From Coptis chinensis (taxonomy: Eukaryota; Streptophyta; Magnoliopsida; Ranunculales; Ranunculaceae), in assembly GCA_015680905.1 (NCBI GenBank), contig CM027378.1, positions 72,383,501-72,447,500 of the forward strand: a stretch of 64,000 nucleotides of DNA, written 5' to 3'. Under the pieces are notes generated by a model. The model made no database searches and was not told the DNA's origin. It was given only the letters and a program-made list of their open reading frames with translations. Of this stretch, positions 33,490 to 44,829 are shown in pieces. Position 1 is the first letter of the stretch. Every line of letters begins with the position of its first letter. Made by a program: the position numbers and the translations under genes.

Positions 33490-34940
33490 TGCTTGAACCC
33501 TAATCATATTATATAAGTAAATTTTCATCACCATCTACTAGAATGTCCTCCACTTGCGATTTACCTCCTAGATTATGACACTTGACGCAAGGAAAACAAT
33601 ACCAATTGAGTTCCTTTCCCAAGTTGTCTTGTGTGAATTGAATGAATGATATAATGCTTTTAAGGTATATATATAGGTGATGAATTCAGTTTTCATCCAA
33701 TTCTTGCTTGGGATTGTCGAAGACATTATCTACTTATATAAATTCAAAGAAACCAAAAGGAACAATTTCAATATGAAATAAAATAGAATATACAAGTCAA
33801 AACCATCAAGGTTTTAGCAAAATCGAAGATCCTACAAGACGGATCATTGGGTAGAGAGGTGTTTTTCCAAACCTACAAGGCGAGTCATGAGACAGAGCGG
33901 TATATTGAATTAATTCTATTATGGCAAGCTTGTGAACTGAATTGCAGGCTCATACTTGTGAATTAATTCTATAATCGAAGATACAATATGTTTGCTACTA
34001 CTAACTTGCACTAAAAATGACTCTTCATACTTATATTTTCATGAATTACTAACCTTTCTTCAATCAACCAACCAGGCAAGTAGGGAATTAACAAATAGCA
34101 TTCCCAAGCAGATCCCAACTTTTGGTCAAACCTTGGGGCAAGTTCAATTTGGTAAAATACTCGGTATATATCAAGTCTTGCAAACCAAAAATCAGAAGCT
34201 CTCTACTTGACACCAAGTTAGGAATCAAAAAGTAGAATCAGAATATCATATAACATATAGCCCTTTGACTAACTCAACATCTAATACAACCCCCAACAAT
34301 AACTTCACAAGTAGAGTAACGAATATTACCAACAATACTTCACAAGTACTAGATCAAAAATATTACAGATTCACGAATCCTAGCTCATTCAATATCCATC
34401 ATATCCATATGAAGTTGATTTGTGTAAATAACTACACAACGTCAATTTATGTATACATGTAACTTATGAACTAGCTCCATGAAGATGCAACAACACAAAA
34501 CATTAAATAATGCTAAGAGGCAACTTACAAAGATTCAAATATAAGATTCAAATATAGTCTAAATATTTTATACATACTAGACTTCACATTATTGTGTTCA
34601 AAAGGAAAATAAGGTGAACAAACAAGGTAATGACTTGTGTTCCGCTAGCTCAAAATTCAGTTTCAAACACTTATGTTCTACACAATAATAAAACGAAAAA
34701 CAGTGAAAATCCCAAACAATAAATATGAAGTATAAACACCAATTTAAAACAACAGGTCTGAACAATGAGAAACTCACTTTCCAAACAAACTATGAAGTAT
34801 AAACACCAATTTAAAATATCCTAAATAGTGTGCAATTACATTCACACAGAAATCTTCAGGCCAACATGGAAGGCAAGCACATATCATAACTCATAATGCA
34901 AGTAACTTTAAATAATTGCTTAGTATAGTGTAGCCAAGAA
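33490..34940. other. CACTA 2 interior spacer
   Basis: AT-rich. A short direct duplication TATGAAGTATAAACACCAAT occurs at about 34,724 and 34,790. No coding evidence. Confidence 0.5.
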
Positions 34941-34945
34941 CTCAC

Positions 34946-35034
34946 AGCTAGTCCTTCAATAGGCCCAAGGTGCGATCCGAAATGCTTAGCAAACTCAATG
35001 CCAACAGGCTTTTTCTTCCAAAACTTTAAATGCC
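34946..35034 (-). pseudogene. Captured cyclophilin-71-like (WD40 PPIase) exon
   Basis: A complete-looking 89-bp exon (acceptor TTAACAG, donor GTGAGT) encodes [20 protein letters not shown] followed by [10 protein letters not shown]. This is highly characteristic of the WD40 part of the plant nuclear cyclophilin CYP71, a histone-binding peptidyl-prolyl isomerase. No neighbouring exons of that gene are visible, so it is an isolated captured exon within CACTA 2. Confidence 0.8.
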
Positions 35035-35663
35035 CTGTTAAGTAGAGAAAAGCGGTTAAAAGCACAACATCAATATATTCTTTTCTTGAGCAGCATACAA
35101 AGTGAAGCCAACAACAAATAAAACACCTTAGCCAAACATTGTCTAAGTCCAGTTAAATTGGTCATACAAGCACAACAACTACGCTTAACTTAAATAAGTG
35201 ATTAAACAATTCGCTTAACAAAGTATATGCAGTATATGAATACAACAGGAGGGTTAAGAGGGGGGTGGCGTGTTCTGGTATTAACTAGGTATCACCAGTG
35301 TGCCTTATTTTACATCAAAGAAAATTAGATACACTTTCGCCCGTCTAGATTAAGAACAAAAGAAGTTGTCATCTATTTTTCGGGCTAAGACCTCGTGACG
35401 GGTTTTCTCATGTTTGGGACTCAAAAGCCCATCCTAAATTTAAGACAGGAATGCCTGTCCCAATAGGTCGTCCTATTTCAACCAATTTCAGAACTCCTTA
35501 CAAGCACACCAGATAAAAACCCAAAGTTAGGGCTCAAACAAAGAGATTGACAAAACATCAAATCCCCAATCAGTAGCACTCAAACAAGTAGCACTCAATT
35601 TTAAAAAACAAGTAGCACTCAATTTTAAAAGGAAAGTATACAAAAGTCCATTTTCTTGTAGTG

Positions 35664-37030
35664 TCAATTCCCACTTTTGTTACTACTAGCCCACTTGTAA
35701 GTGTTAAGGTGGGGGTCACCTCTCTCCAATTCCAACCAAACTCATCCACCAGATACTAGTATACAAGTCTTTTGCTAAGGTGCTTCTATAACTAGCTAAA
35801 AGCTTGCATGCTCCCAATATTCACTAAATACACTACCAATTTCACATACAATTTGTAGTAATTAATTGTGTCTAAGTTTTGCGTACATAATATCGATTAA
35901 TTCCTATCAGCGAAAGCAAGTCTACTAAAAATCTAACATGATAGTAATAATCTTCAAAGTTATTACCATCCAATTTTGACTCGTTAAATTTACGCGTATT
36001 AATTTTTTTTCGATAAATTGTTTTTAAATGAACCAATGATATGCAAATTAAAATTTTTGCAAGTGGTTTGCTAAACTAACTTAGGCTTGTAAATCAGTGT
36101 TAAGTTTATTTAAGTTACACAAAGTTAAAACGTTAACACAAAAAGACCAACAATAACAATAGACTAGATCTATGCACCAACACAAGTATCCCATAATTTG
36201 AAAGAAACACCAGTCTCCAAAATCCAAAACTTCACTTCAAGAACAAAGTTTAGTACATAATTCAAAACCCAAAGTGATGAGATTCAAAATATACAGCTTC
36301 ATTAATTAAATAAACTATTAACCTGAAATCAAAGTGAATGAAACAAACATGAGCAGATTTCCGAAAAATGATACACAATTCAACAAGAAAAATGATACAC
36401 AATTCTTTGGCCATGGTTGACAGATTATACAAATCTATTGTTAACATACACCCTAATAATCTTATGTCTGGACAAACCCAAAAGCTTATTCTTTTTCCGA
36501 AAAATGAAACACTGGAAACCGCAAGTAAAAGAGGATTCATCACTAAATAAAATGTTTACCTTGGCCAAAGAAGAAGTTTTCTTGAGTAGATTGAGCAGTT
36601 GCTTGTGTAAATGTAACACTCTAGCCAAAACCCATACTGTTACAAAGGAAGAAGAAGAGAGAAGATTAACAAAATGAAGGAGATGATGACGACTTACTTC
36701 AGTGGGAAACACAAGCGAGCGGCGGAGGTGGAGTCGGCAGCGGTTACATCTGCCCTAGCTTACCTCTTCACTTTTCTCTATTGTTATTATTGAAAGGGTT
36801 AGAGAGATGAGCGCGAGAATGAAAAACATTGCCCCCATAGTTTTCACCCAATTTATTTTGTTTTCAATATTTTTCATTTATTTTTTGCAATAAGTAACAC
36901 TTCTGTATCTGTCACAAAATATCGAGTAAATGTTACTAAATAAATCAAGTATTTGCCTACAAAAAATGTGACGGTTGGTAGCATTTCTAACGGATCACAT
37001 ATGTGACAAATATTGTAACGGATGTTATGG
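35664..37030. other. Right arm of CACTA 1
   Basis: Resumes CACTA 1 after the nested element. A GC-richer patch at 36,705-36,765 (minus-strand open frame upstream) resembles a captured 5' untranslated region or promoter, but is unassigned. The last 150 bases carry GTGACGG/GTAACGG subterminal motifs. Confidence 0.45.
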
Positions 37031-37151
37031 TGTTATGGTGTAGTGGCTATTTGCATTCCTTGTGAGAACTTCATATTATTTTCTGAGTAAGATTTAGTTT
37101 AGAAATCAAGATATAAACTCAAACAACAAATATTGTGCAGCAAATGCTAAC

Positions 37152-38013
37152 CTTTAAGAAACTTCCTGTCGTCAGAGAGCTGCGTAATCATGCATGTAGA
37201 TAACAGCTACTGCCACTGAGGTGGGGTTCCTCCTGCAAAAATAAGAATTGAAAAGATTGGCAAACAGTTTGGTAAAATTATAGAAATATAGTTTATATGA
37301 CACCTTGAAAAGTAATAATGCCAAACCAACATGGAGCAAGTGTGTAACAACTTTAGACTACAAGTCTGTATCCAAGCAAGATGACGTGATTAAAGTATAA
37401 GAGACAGTACGTAGGCTACCTTATATCAAGCTCTTTAGAGTTCTGGACTGCTTCTTGTGCAGCTTTAATAGCTTGGTGATTCATGCCTAGACGGAACAGA
37501 AGCGCCTCTGCAGATCAAGGAGGTTGGGATTAGTTTAAAACTTTAACTACTTGTACATACAAATTCCAAATACATGAAACAGGTTAAATAGCCTCATAAG
37601 TAATACCTAAAGAAGCAACTAAAATAATCTGGTAATAAAGAAACAGAACTTAATCTCACCATAAAATCTCCAGCATATGTCGCTCCGGTCTCCATTGATT
37701 CACCAATCTCTTTCAATTGTTTCTCCATGAAGAATTTGTTCATGCCAATTTCCTTTTTTGTGGCTCCATTGGCAATAGAGTGAATCTCTAGTTGACCAAA
37801 GCCACATATGTAGGAAAATAAATCACATTGAAAGTAAGATAAATAGGGAAGAAATCCACATATTAAGGAAGCTTAGCCTGTACCCTTTACAGTGCGAGGC
37901 TTATGTTCTTGGTGACAAACAACGAACAGACAAGCAACCAAAAATGCATCTAGATTTCTTCCCCTCATAGACTTATGATCTACTACTTTCTTATATATCT
38001 CATTTGCCCGATC
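37152..38013 (-). pseudogene. TFIIB-like pseudogene, exons upstream of the CACTA insertion
   Basis: Four minus-strand exons with intact GT-AG borders: 37,884-38,013 (DRANEIYKKVVDHKSMRGRN, LDAFLVACLFVVCHQEHKPR); 37,660-37,787 (IHSIANGATKKEIG, ESMETGATYAGDFM); 37,420-37,507 (LGMNHQAIKAAQEAVQNSKE); 37,152-37,232 (RRNPTSVAVAVIYM, then MITQLSDDRKFLK). In the last one a 4-bp duplication of CATG breaks the frame between VIYM and ITQLS. The exons for the N-terminal zinc ribbon and first linker are absent, so the gene is 5'-truncated as well as frameshifted and split. TFIIB core repeats are otherwise recognisable. The final exon is at 21,067-21,190. Confidence 0.85.
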
Positions 38014-39340
38014 CTGCACAAAGCCAATAACAATAATAGATGTAAATAAACACAGCATTATCATTCAACGAAAAATTGAACAACTACATGAACTAGGGTT
38101 TAAGGTTTACAATTGCAAACAAATATTTCATTATTCGATAAGATGGGGTACTCAGTATATTTTTGTATAATGGTTTCTGTGATTGTTTTCAACGACAATC
38201 ATCAATACATTGTCGTTTTTCATTAACAGATTGCTGTTTACTATGCAAGTATTTGATGTCCATATTCAAAACTACTAAACACAATCCGACAACGGAATAG
38301 TGCAAAACCGTAATGTACTCATGTACAAATGCCTAAAATTGGGATAATGGTAATGGTGTTAGAACTTAGAACACACGGAAATTTTTGTAGCGGTGATGGA
38401 AATCCAACTGCGCTAGATAACAATGTCTATGTCTATCTATCACACAAAATGTCGTTACTGCAACACTACCCTACTCTTGATCAATTGATTAAAATTGACT
38501 TTATCTTCCATTCTCTTATAAGTAACTACGCCAAGTTGAATCAGGTATACAAATGGAGTGGGCATAATAAACTCAGAACCACTCAGTATACTTCAGTCTA
38601 CATATTGTGCCGATACAGAATAGTAATATGGTGAGAGCAAGCAATTAATTCTAAAATTTGAAAATGGGTTCACAACTACTCTTCCTATTAACTTAATCTA
38701 CACAATTTTCTCAAAAACCCACTAAAGAACAAGCCTCATTCTTCAAACATGACCAGAACTTAACCACCTAATTAGATACAAAAACACCATACTGAGAATA
38801 CATAAGCTTAACTTTAAGAATAATCATAAAATTGAGAATGCATAAGCTTCACTCTTCAAACCCAAATCACTTACTCAATTCAAAAATAGCGATCCATTTC
38901 ATATGAACAATGAAATTACAGTCCAAGTAATTAAGCTGTTAGTTACAAAAAATGAAAATGCTTACCATCTTATACTTAATTTGAACATATATTTCCTGCC
39001 CACTCCTATCTACTATAGTCTCAAGGCACACCACCACACAAAAACTGAGAAGTGTTCAGAGACAATTACCAAACGATGAACCAATTAGTCAAACACAGTG
39101 GAGGAGCAGCAGCAACACAAAGGAGATTTGAAGGCGGTAAAATTATTAAAATTTGGAGAGAGATTTGGGAGACAAAGGGAGAGACCTTCACTTGTTTTTG
39201 GTTTCTCGGTTAATTTTCTTTTTCTTTTTCTTTTGGTTTTTGGTTTATTTCGTTTTTAATTTGGAAAAGAAGAAAAAGAGTGACGTGTTGGGTTTCAATC
39301 TAACGGTTTAGATGCAGCAAGAGACTCAAATCACTTCCAA
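38014..39340. other. Spacer between TFIIB pseudogene and NPL4
   Basis: No TFIIB zinc-ribbon exon and no other coding evidence found. The last ~300 bases (T/C-rich, 39,190-39,280) form the upstream region of NPL4. Confidence 0.5.
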
Positions 39341-39360
39341 TTCTTTATTTTTCCTCACCA

Positions 39361-39369
39361 TATAAATAC
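39361..39369 (+). promoter_or_regulatory. TATA box of NPL4
   Basis: TATAAATAC lies 50 bases before the ATG at 39,411, leaving room for a very short 5' leader. The start context ACCATGG is favourable. Confidence 0.65.
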
Positions 39370-39410
39370 ATCTCTCAATTTTCTTTACCACAAAAAACAC
39401 TAAACCAACC

Positions 39411-42283
39411 ATGGTGACGACAATCCGTATACGAAGTAGAGATGGTTTAGAAAGAGTAACAATCACAAACCCACAAACCACAACAATCTCTGATCTCAAA
39501 ACCCAAATCCAGACTCAACTAAACATACCCATCCCTCAACAAACCCTTTCACAAAACCAAAATTTGCTCCTCTCCAAAACACCACAACAAATCACTCAAT
39601 TTACCGATATGTCCAACCCCAAAACATTAATTTCCACTTTAGGTATTACCCACGGTTCAATTATTTACTTAACTTACGAAGGTGAGAGAAATATAGCTGG
39701 TCCTAAGATAGTTACACCCGCGGGATCTTTTGGTAAAAAAATGACTATGGATGATTTAATCGCGAAACAAATGAGAGTTACGCGTCAAGAAACCGCGCAT
39801 TGTGAGTCTGTTTCTTTTGATAGAGATACTGCTAATGTGTTTCAGAGTTATGTGAATGAGAATCTTGCGTTTGCGGTTAAACGAGGCGGGTTTATGTATG
39901 GGACTGTTGGGGAAGATGGGAGAGTGGAAGTGGACTTCATTTACGAGATGCCACAACAAGGGAGTGAGGAAGGGTTGTTGTTATTTAGGGATGAGAATGA
40001 AGAGAAGTGTGTGGAAGCGATTGCGGGTAGTTTGGGGATGAGGAAAGTTGGGTTTATTTTTACGCAGACGATTAGTCAGGGTAATAAGGATTATACATTG
40101 TCCAATGTGGAGGTTTTACAGGCGGCGGAGTTGCATGGAGAGAGTGGCTTGAAGGAATGGGTTACGGCTATAGTTAAGATGGAAGTGAATGAAGATGGTG
40201 GTAATGATGTGCATTTTGAAGCGTTTCAGTTGAGTGACATGTGTGTTAGGTTGTTTAAAGAAGGGTGGTTTGAGACTGATGTTGGTGAAGGGTTTGATCC
40301 AAAGCTATCGAGGATGAAAAAGGAGGTTGTTATTGGGTCTAAGGATGTTAAGGAAGTTGATAATGATTTTTTCTTGGTTGTTGTTAAGATATTGGATCAT
40401 CAGGTGCGCTATTACTTTATGTTGGTTGTTTTAATGTTTTTCACTTATCATGTTTTGCACTCATGTTATATAGTATCTGTTAAATACAATTGCTTTTTTT
40501 TGTTAGATTTAATTTTGAAGTAAAAGTTTATTTTAGGGTAATTGACATCATTACTGGGGTTTATACTTTATAGAGATTATATTTATGTAGATGTAGAAAT
40601 CAATGTAAAAGTTTGTAACGTAAGAACTTTTTGATTGATTCTAGTACATTTCATACTGTAAACTTCACCAATTTACGGTTCATGTGTTTGGTCCGTCGCT
40701 ATTGCATACTCTACCATATAGGAAAAGAAGTGCATCATATATTTGTACCCCCTCCACCCTCAAGGTCTTTAGGATAAATGATTAGAATAGGATTAGAACC
40801 GTCAAGAAGATTCTCAATTTCAACCCTCGGGGATGGGCTCAAGGTTCTTTTTCACGTGTGTGTGTGTGTGTGTGTGTGGGGTGGGTTGGAACACTTGTCG
40901 GACACACAGACACATTATGCATATGATTTCAGGCTAGCGCTTCTCTTAAAACCTAAAAGACTAGGAGCAAATTCTATTAACATAGTTACAACTCCATGAT
41001 ATGCCACTTTCATAGTAGTTATATGTCAGGAGGTGATGTGTAAGGTTTTGAACCCAAGAATTAGTTGTGTAACTAATTAATAGTAATTGTTTTCTTTTTA
41101 AATAGATATGTTGCCGTGTCCTATGTCATATGCGTCGCCGTGTCTAACACTATGTACCTGTGTCGGACACCGACACGCATTACCCGTGTCAATGTGACTT
41201 GGAAAAAAAAGAAGACTACTGCGGGGAGGGTGGGGTTGGAACACATGTCGGACACACAGACACATTATGCATATGATTTCAGGCTAGCGCTTCTCTTAAA
41301 ACCTAAAAGACTAGGAGCAAATTCTATTGACATAGTTACAACTCCATGATATGCCACTTTCATAGTAGTTATATGTCAGGAGGTGATGTGTAAGGTTTTG
41401 AACCCAAGAATTAGTTGTGTAACTAATTAATAGTAATTGTTTTCTTTTTAAATAGATATGTTGCCGTGTCCTATGTCATATGCGTCGCCGTGTCTAATAC
41501 TATGTACCTGTGTCGGACACCGACACGCATTACCCGTGTCAATGTGACTTGGAAAAAAAGAAGACTACTGCGACTTGTGTGATTGATAGACAAGACCATT
41601 TTTACCTGGTCTGCTAGAAATAGATCAGGTTTCACACTCAAAAAGTAAATACATTTTCCGCAAAATATTCCCATTGGATGTTGTGGATATTTTTACCCCA
41701 GTTCGGGAAATCCTTATGGTTCTGGTTTGAATTGAACTGAGGATGATTTAATTTTTTCTGTGATGTGGTTGGTATAATCCACATCATTAGTATGTTTTCT
41801 TTACATGCATTAGAGTCAGGTTCTCTTACTTTGTAATGGTCATACCCTGTTGTGTCTTCTGTAGGCTGAGTGTTACATTAACCTGTAAACCTAACTGTTG
41901 AATTCTGCTCTTTTGTTTTTCTTACGTATTAATTGTTTAAGGCACAAAGCTGGTGCAGCGTACCCGCTTGTTCGGATATTAACTAATTTTAAAGTTTCAT
42001 ATGTAATTTTTTTTTTTTGATGATTCAGGGGCCACTTTCAACAACATTTCCTGTCGAGAACAGGACTGTACCAGTGACGATGAGGGCACTGAAAACTCAC
42101 CTGGACAAGTCAAAGAACCTTCCATTTGTGAAGAAAATTTCAGATTTTCACTTGCTACTCCTGCTGTCAAGGTTTTTAGACCCCAATGCTGATATTCCCG
42201 CATTAGCAGAGTGTGTACAAACAGGAACATCAGTACCAGAAGGTTACCAGCTACTAATAGATTCAATGGCTAATGCTTCTTGA
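39411..42283 (+). CDS. NPL4: NPL4-like ubiquitin-binding cofactor of CDC48 (two exons)
   Basis: Exon 1 spans 39,411-40,403 and exon 2 spans 42,029-42,283, giving 415 residues, the usual length of plant NPL4-like proteins. The N-terminal ~95 residues form the ubiquitin-like domain (MVTTIRIRSRDGLERV...). This is followed by an MPN-type NPL4 domain with YEGERNIAGPKIVTPAGSFG, MYGTVGEDGRVEVDFIYEMP and VGFIFTQTI. The C-terminus in exon 2 includes KKISDFHLLLLLSRFLD. Plant NPL4 lacks the C-terminal zinc finger of animal forms, as here. The protein works with UFD1 and CDC48/p97 to extract ubiquitinated proteins. The intron begins CAG|GTGCGC and ends TTCAG|GGG and contains a 350-bp tandem duplication. 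The frame is intact, so it is probably a working gene. Confidence 0.95.
40858..40880. repeat. (GT)n microsatellite in the NPL4 intron
   Basis: About eleven GT repeats directly before the first copy of the 350-bp duplication. Confidence 0.95.
40874..41572. repeat. Tandem duplication of ~350 bp in the NPL4 intron
   Basis: Copy 1 at about 40,874-41,223 and copy 2 at 41,224-41,572 are nearly identical (a handful of substitutions and one A-tract length change), both ending GAAGACTACTGCG. Confidence 0.95.
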
Positions 42284-43757
42284 CTTGAATGGTCGTGCCA
42301 TGGTCCTCTGCCTTAGTTATGCGCAAAAAATCCTTTCGGACATGGTACATGCTCTAACTGGAGTTATGCAGTGGTGATTCTGTTACCAGTTAATTACTGG
42401 CTGTGATGTATGCGTAGCAGTGATCAGTTGGTTTTTGGTTATTCAAAACAAATGTTTCATGACGATCAATGTGTGGTGTAATTATACTCTTAAAAACTGT
42501 GTTATCAGACCTTGCATCGTAGATGCAAAGATCCTTCAAAACATGAATCGTTTTATCTTTTTGCGTCAATTTATATTGTTTAAGCATTTTGAATTGATGT
42601 ATTTTCCTAAGAGCGTCTCTGATAGTTTCCCAACTAATTTAGTTGTGTGTTTTTGGCCCTATGATGCCACATCAAATCTCAGGCAAGATCCACGCATAGG
42701 TACTTGGATACCAGCGCACGGACTAGCATAACCGTAAGGATCTCTGCCCAACTTTGTTTCTGCAAATTTAGGGATACACTCGTACATCATGTATTCCCCC
42801 AAAATCATGGGTGTGCGTTTATAAGACCAATCCAGCATCCTTTTACTGTTTAGTTACAATTGACATACTCGTGTTTCAAGCCTAAAATACTGCCTACACA
42901 TGGTGTATCCGAATTCAATTACTGCCCATAACCATTAATCCAAAATGCACCCTAGGACAGTCGGGATTTCGACTTGTCACCATCAGACAAACTAAATTCA
43001 TCCTCGTCTAGTTTGAGCAAAGCTTTTTATTCCCCTCTATCCATGTGTATTTGATTGATGGCTATTGATCGTAAGAGTGCCAAGGTGTAAACACATTTTA
43101 GTGAATACAGGCATGTTGAATTGCAAAACCAAATGATTTATACCGGAATTTGGCACAGGCTGCATATCTTATAAAAGACTCCATACAAGTTCCATACTAA
43201 AACATATCAAGATAATCAAACTTTATCAATGATCAAAGACAACAATACAAGGCTTCAAAACTTTCCAGATATACGAGAAGACTTGTTACTTTGATCACCC
43301 AAAGTCCAGAAATAAGGGAGGAATGGAGGATAACATGAGTTGTTCTCAAATGCCTTGGCTTAATATACACAAAAGTTGGAAGGTTCAGTGGGGATTTGAA
43401 AGAACACACGAGATGGTAAGTTCAACCCTCCGACCTATGATAGACATTTTTATACATCACTGGCATAATAAAAAATGCACATGTGTAAACTTCGGGGAGA
43501 TTTAAGTTTGGCTGTGATATAGCATCAAATAGGTGCAGAATGGAAAATTATGCATGCTATATAGGAGAGTCTAAACAGGTAACACAGAAATAGAGCAGTA
43601 CTCATTTTCTTCCTAGAAAGGTAAAAGAGTTTTACATAAAAAGTTGAATAACAACTAGATCCAAACAATTAAGAAATCTCAAAAACATCAGGGTGGGGAC
43701 GAGTGTTTAAGTTATGTGGAGTTCTATATCATTCTCCCAAAGACAAAACATAACTCC
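42284..43757. other. Intergenic: NPL4 3' region and spacer
   Basis: Probably includes the 3' untranslated regions of NPL4 (left) and of the minus-strand bL33 gene (right). No other gene seen. Confidence 0.5.
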
Positions 43758-43931
43758 TTACTTCATCTTTGCCTCAGTAAACAGCACATGACGATTCACT
43801 CGTGGATCATACTTTCGAAACTCAAGCTTCTCTGTCATCTTCCGTGGATTCTTACGCTTCACGTAAAAAAATCCCGTCCCTGCCGCAGAGACAAGCCTGA
43901 TGAATATTGAACCACCCTTGGCCTTCCCCAT
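43758..43931 (-). CDS. Mitochondrial ribosomal protein bL33 (57 aa)
   Basis: The reverse-strand frame from ATG 43,931 to stop 43,758 encodes [57 protein letters not shown]. This is the complete bacterial-type L33 of the 50S large subunit, the short form used in plant mitochondria, which lacks a cleavable transit peptide. Length and the KRKNPRK and KYDPRV.RHV motifs fit exactly. Just upstream, TTTTGCAG at about 43,964-43,971 (reverse) suggests a 5'-untranslated-region intron. No defects are seen. The neighbouring gene on the same strand is bL12, another mitochondrial ribosomal protein. Confidence 0.95.
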   Translation of the reverse strand: MGKAKGGSIFIRLVSAAGTGFFYVKRKNPRKMTEKLEFRKYDPRVNRHVLFTEAKMK

Positions 43932-44829
43932 TATAACTCCTAAATAGTGAAGCTGAGCTAAATCTGCAAAATCAGCTTATTGTCAGAATGGTATAGGAAA
44001 ATTGTAAATTGGACAAATAACTTCAGAGATTAATGCACATTCTCAATGTGGTTTTGGGCTCTACAACTGACATTTATAAATGGAATGCCCAAAAACATTC
44101 TTCGACTAGTTATGACAGCCTTAAGGCAATTACTTCATAAACCAAATAAGAACAAAGGTAAAATAAGTTCATTAAAATATGAGAACAAGGATTATAATCA
44201 TCTGAAGCCACTTTAAGAATGTTTCAAGACCCAGACTGAAACCAATAAAAAATGTATGAGAAAGTCATACTGAAGGATAAGGACAGCATGCTCCCTCGCT
44301 TTCTTAAGCAGTATGATGTCTCTTAACCAACAAAAATATAACAATTTGACTCATCGGAATAGCTATTCAATGCTGCCCTTCCCTTTTCGTTTTTCCCAAG
44401 ACACATCTGGAATTCATGAACAACCGTAAAACCTCAATCTATTGACACCAGAGTGTAATTTGGCTATACTGTTTCCAGTTCTTCCCTTCACCACCACCGA
44501 ACATGTACTAACTAAGCTTTAGTAATTAGCTAGAATGCTGAGGTGATAGACTCTATGAAACTGAAGAGAGTGGTCACATTGGAGGCAGTATAGATATCCC
44601 TTCACTCTGAGCTGCGATCTAATGTAACCTATACTTGCGCAAACCATAGAACTAGGGTAACGATTTGAATATCTTAACCTCGAATCCTAACTTTCTTCCA
44701 ATAGATAAGGATAATGAATACCAGTCTACACTAATTCAGTTATGATCTTCATCAGGTCAAGAACAAACACATTATGGAACTTCCGTTAGACATACCATTT
44801 TTTATTAGAGAAACAGAAAAGCCACCACT
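43932..44829. other. Spacer between bL33 and bL12, probable 5' region of bL33
   Basis: Likely holds the 5' untranslated exon, intron and promoter of bL33 and the 3' untranslated region of bL12. No other coding evidence. Confidence 0.5.

Larger units (their letters stand above)
27341..35663. mobile_element. CACTA element 2, nested in CACTA 1 (8.3 kb)
   Basis: The left tip CACTACAAGAAAACAGG at 27,341 and the inverted right tip TTTTCTTGTAGTG ending at 35,663 share 13 bp and are flanked by TCA (27,338-27,340 and 35,664-35,666), a CACTA-type 3-bp duplication. The left subterminal part has GACCGTCG/CCGTCGGA-type motifs, interrupted by another insertion at about 27,499-28,541. No TNP2 transposase is visible. 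The right subterminal region lacks obvious matching motifs, which lowers confidence slightly. Confidence 0.75.
21280..37045. mobile_element. CACTA (En/Spm) element 1, 15.8 kb, gene-fragment carrier
   Basis: The left tip CACTACACCATAACA at 21,280 is matched by the inverted tip at 37,045, and both are flanked by GCT (21,277-21,279 and 37,046-37,048), the 3-bp target duplication expected for CACTA elements. Subterminal regions on both sides repeat CCGTTAC/GTAACGG motifs (21,300-21,640 and 36,890-37,030), the type of site bound by the element's own binding protein. No TNP2-type transposase is visible, so it looks non-autonomous. It holds captured HAK/KUP and RACK1 fragments and is itself invaded by a second CACTA (27,341-35,663). 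Confidence 0.85.

Noticed and set aside
36262-36712. Overlapping 90-codon frames in the right arm of CACTA 1
   Set aside because: No recognised motif and overlapping frames on both strands.
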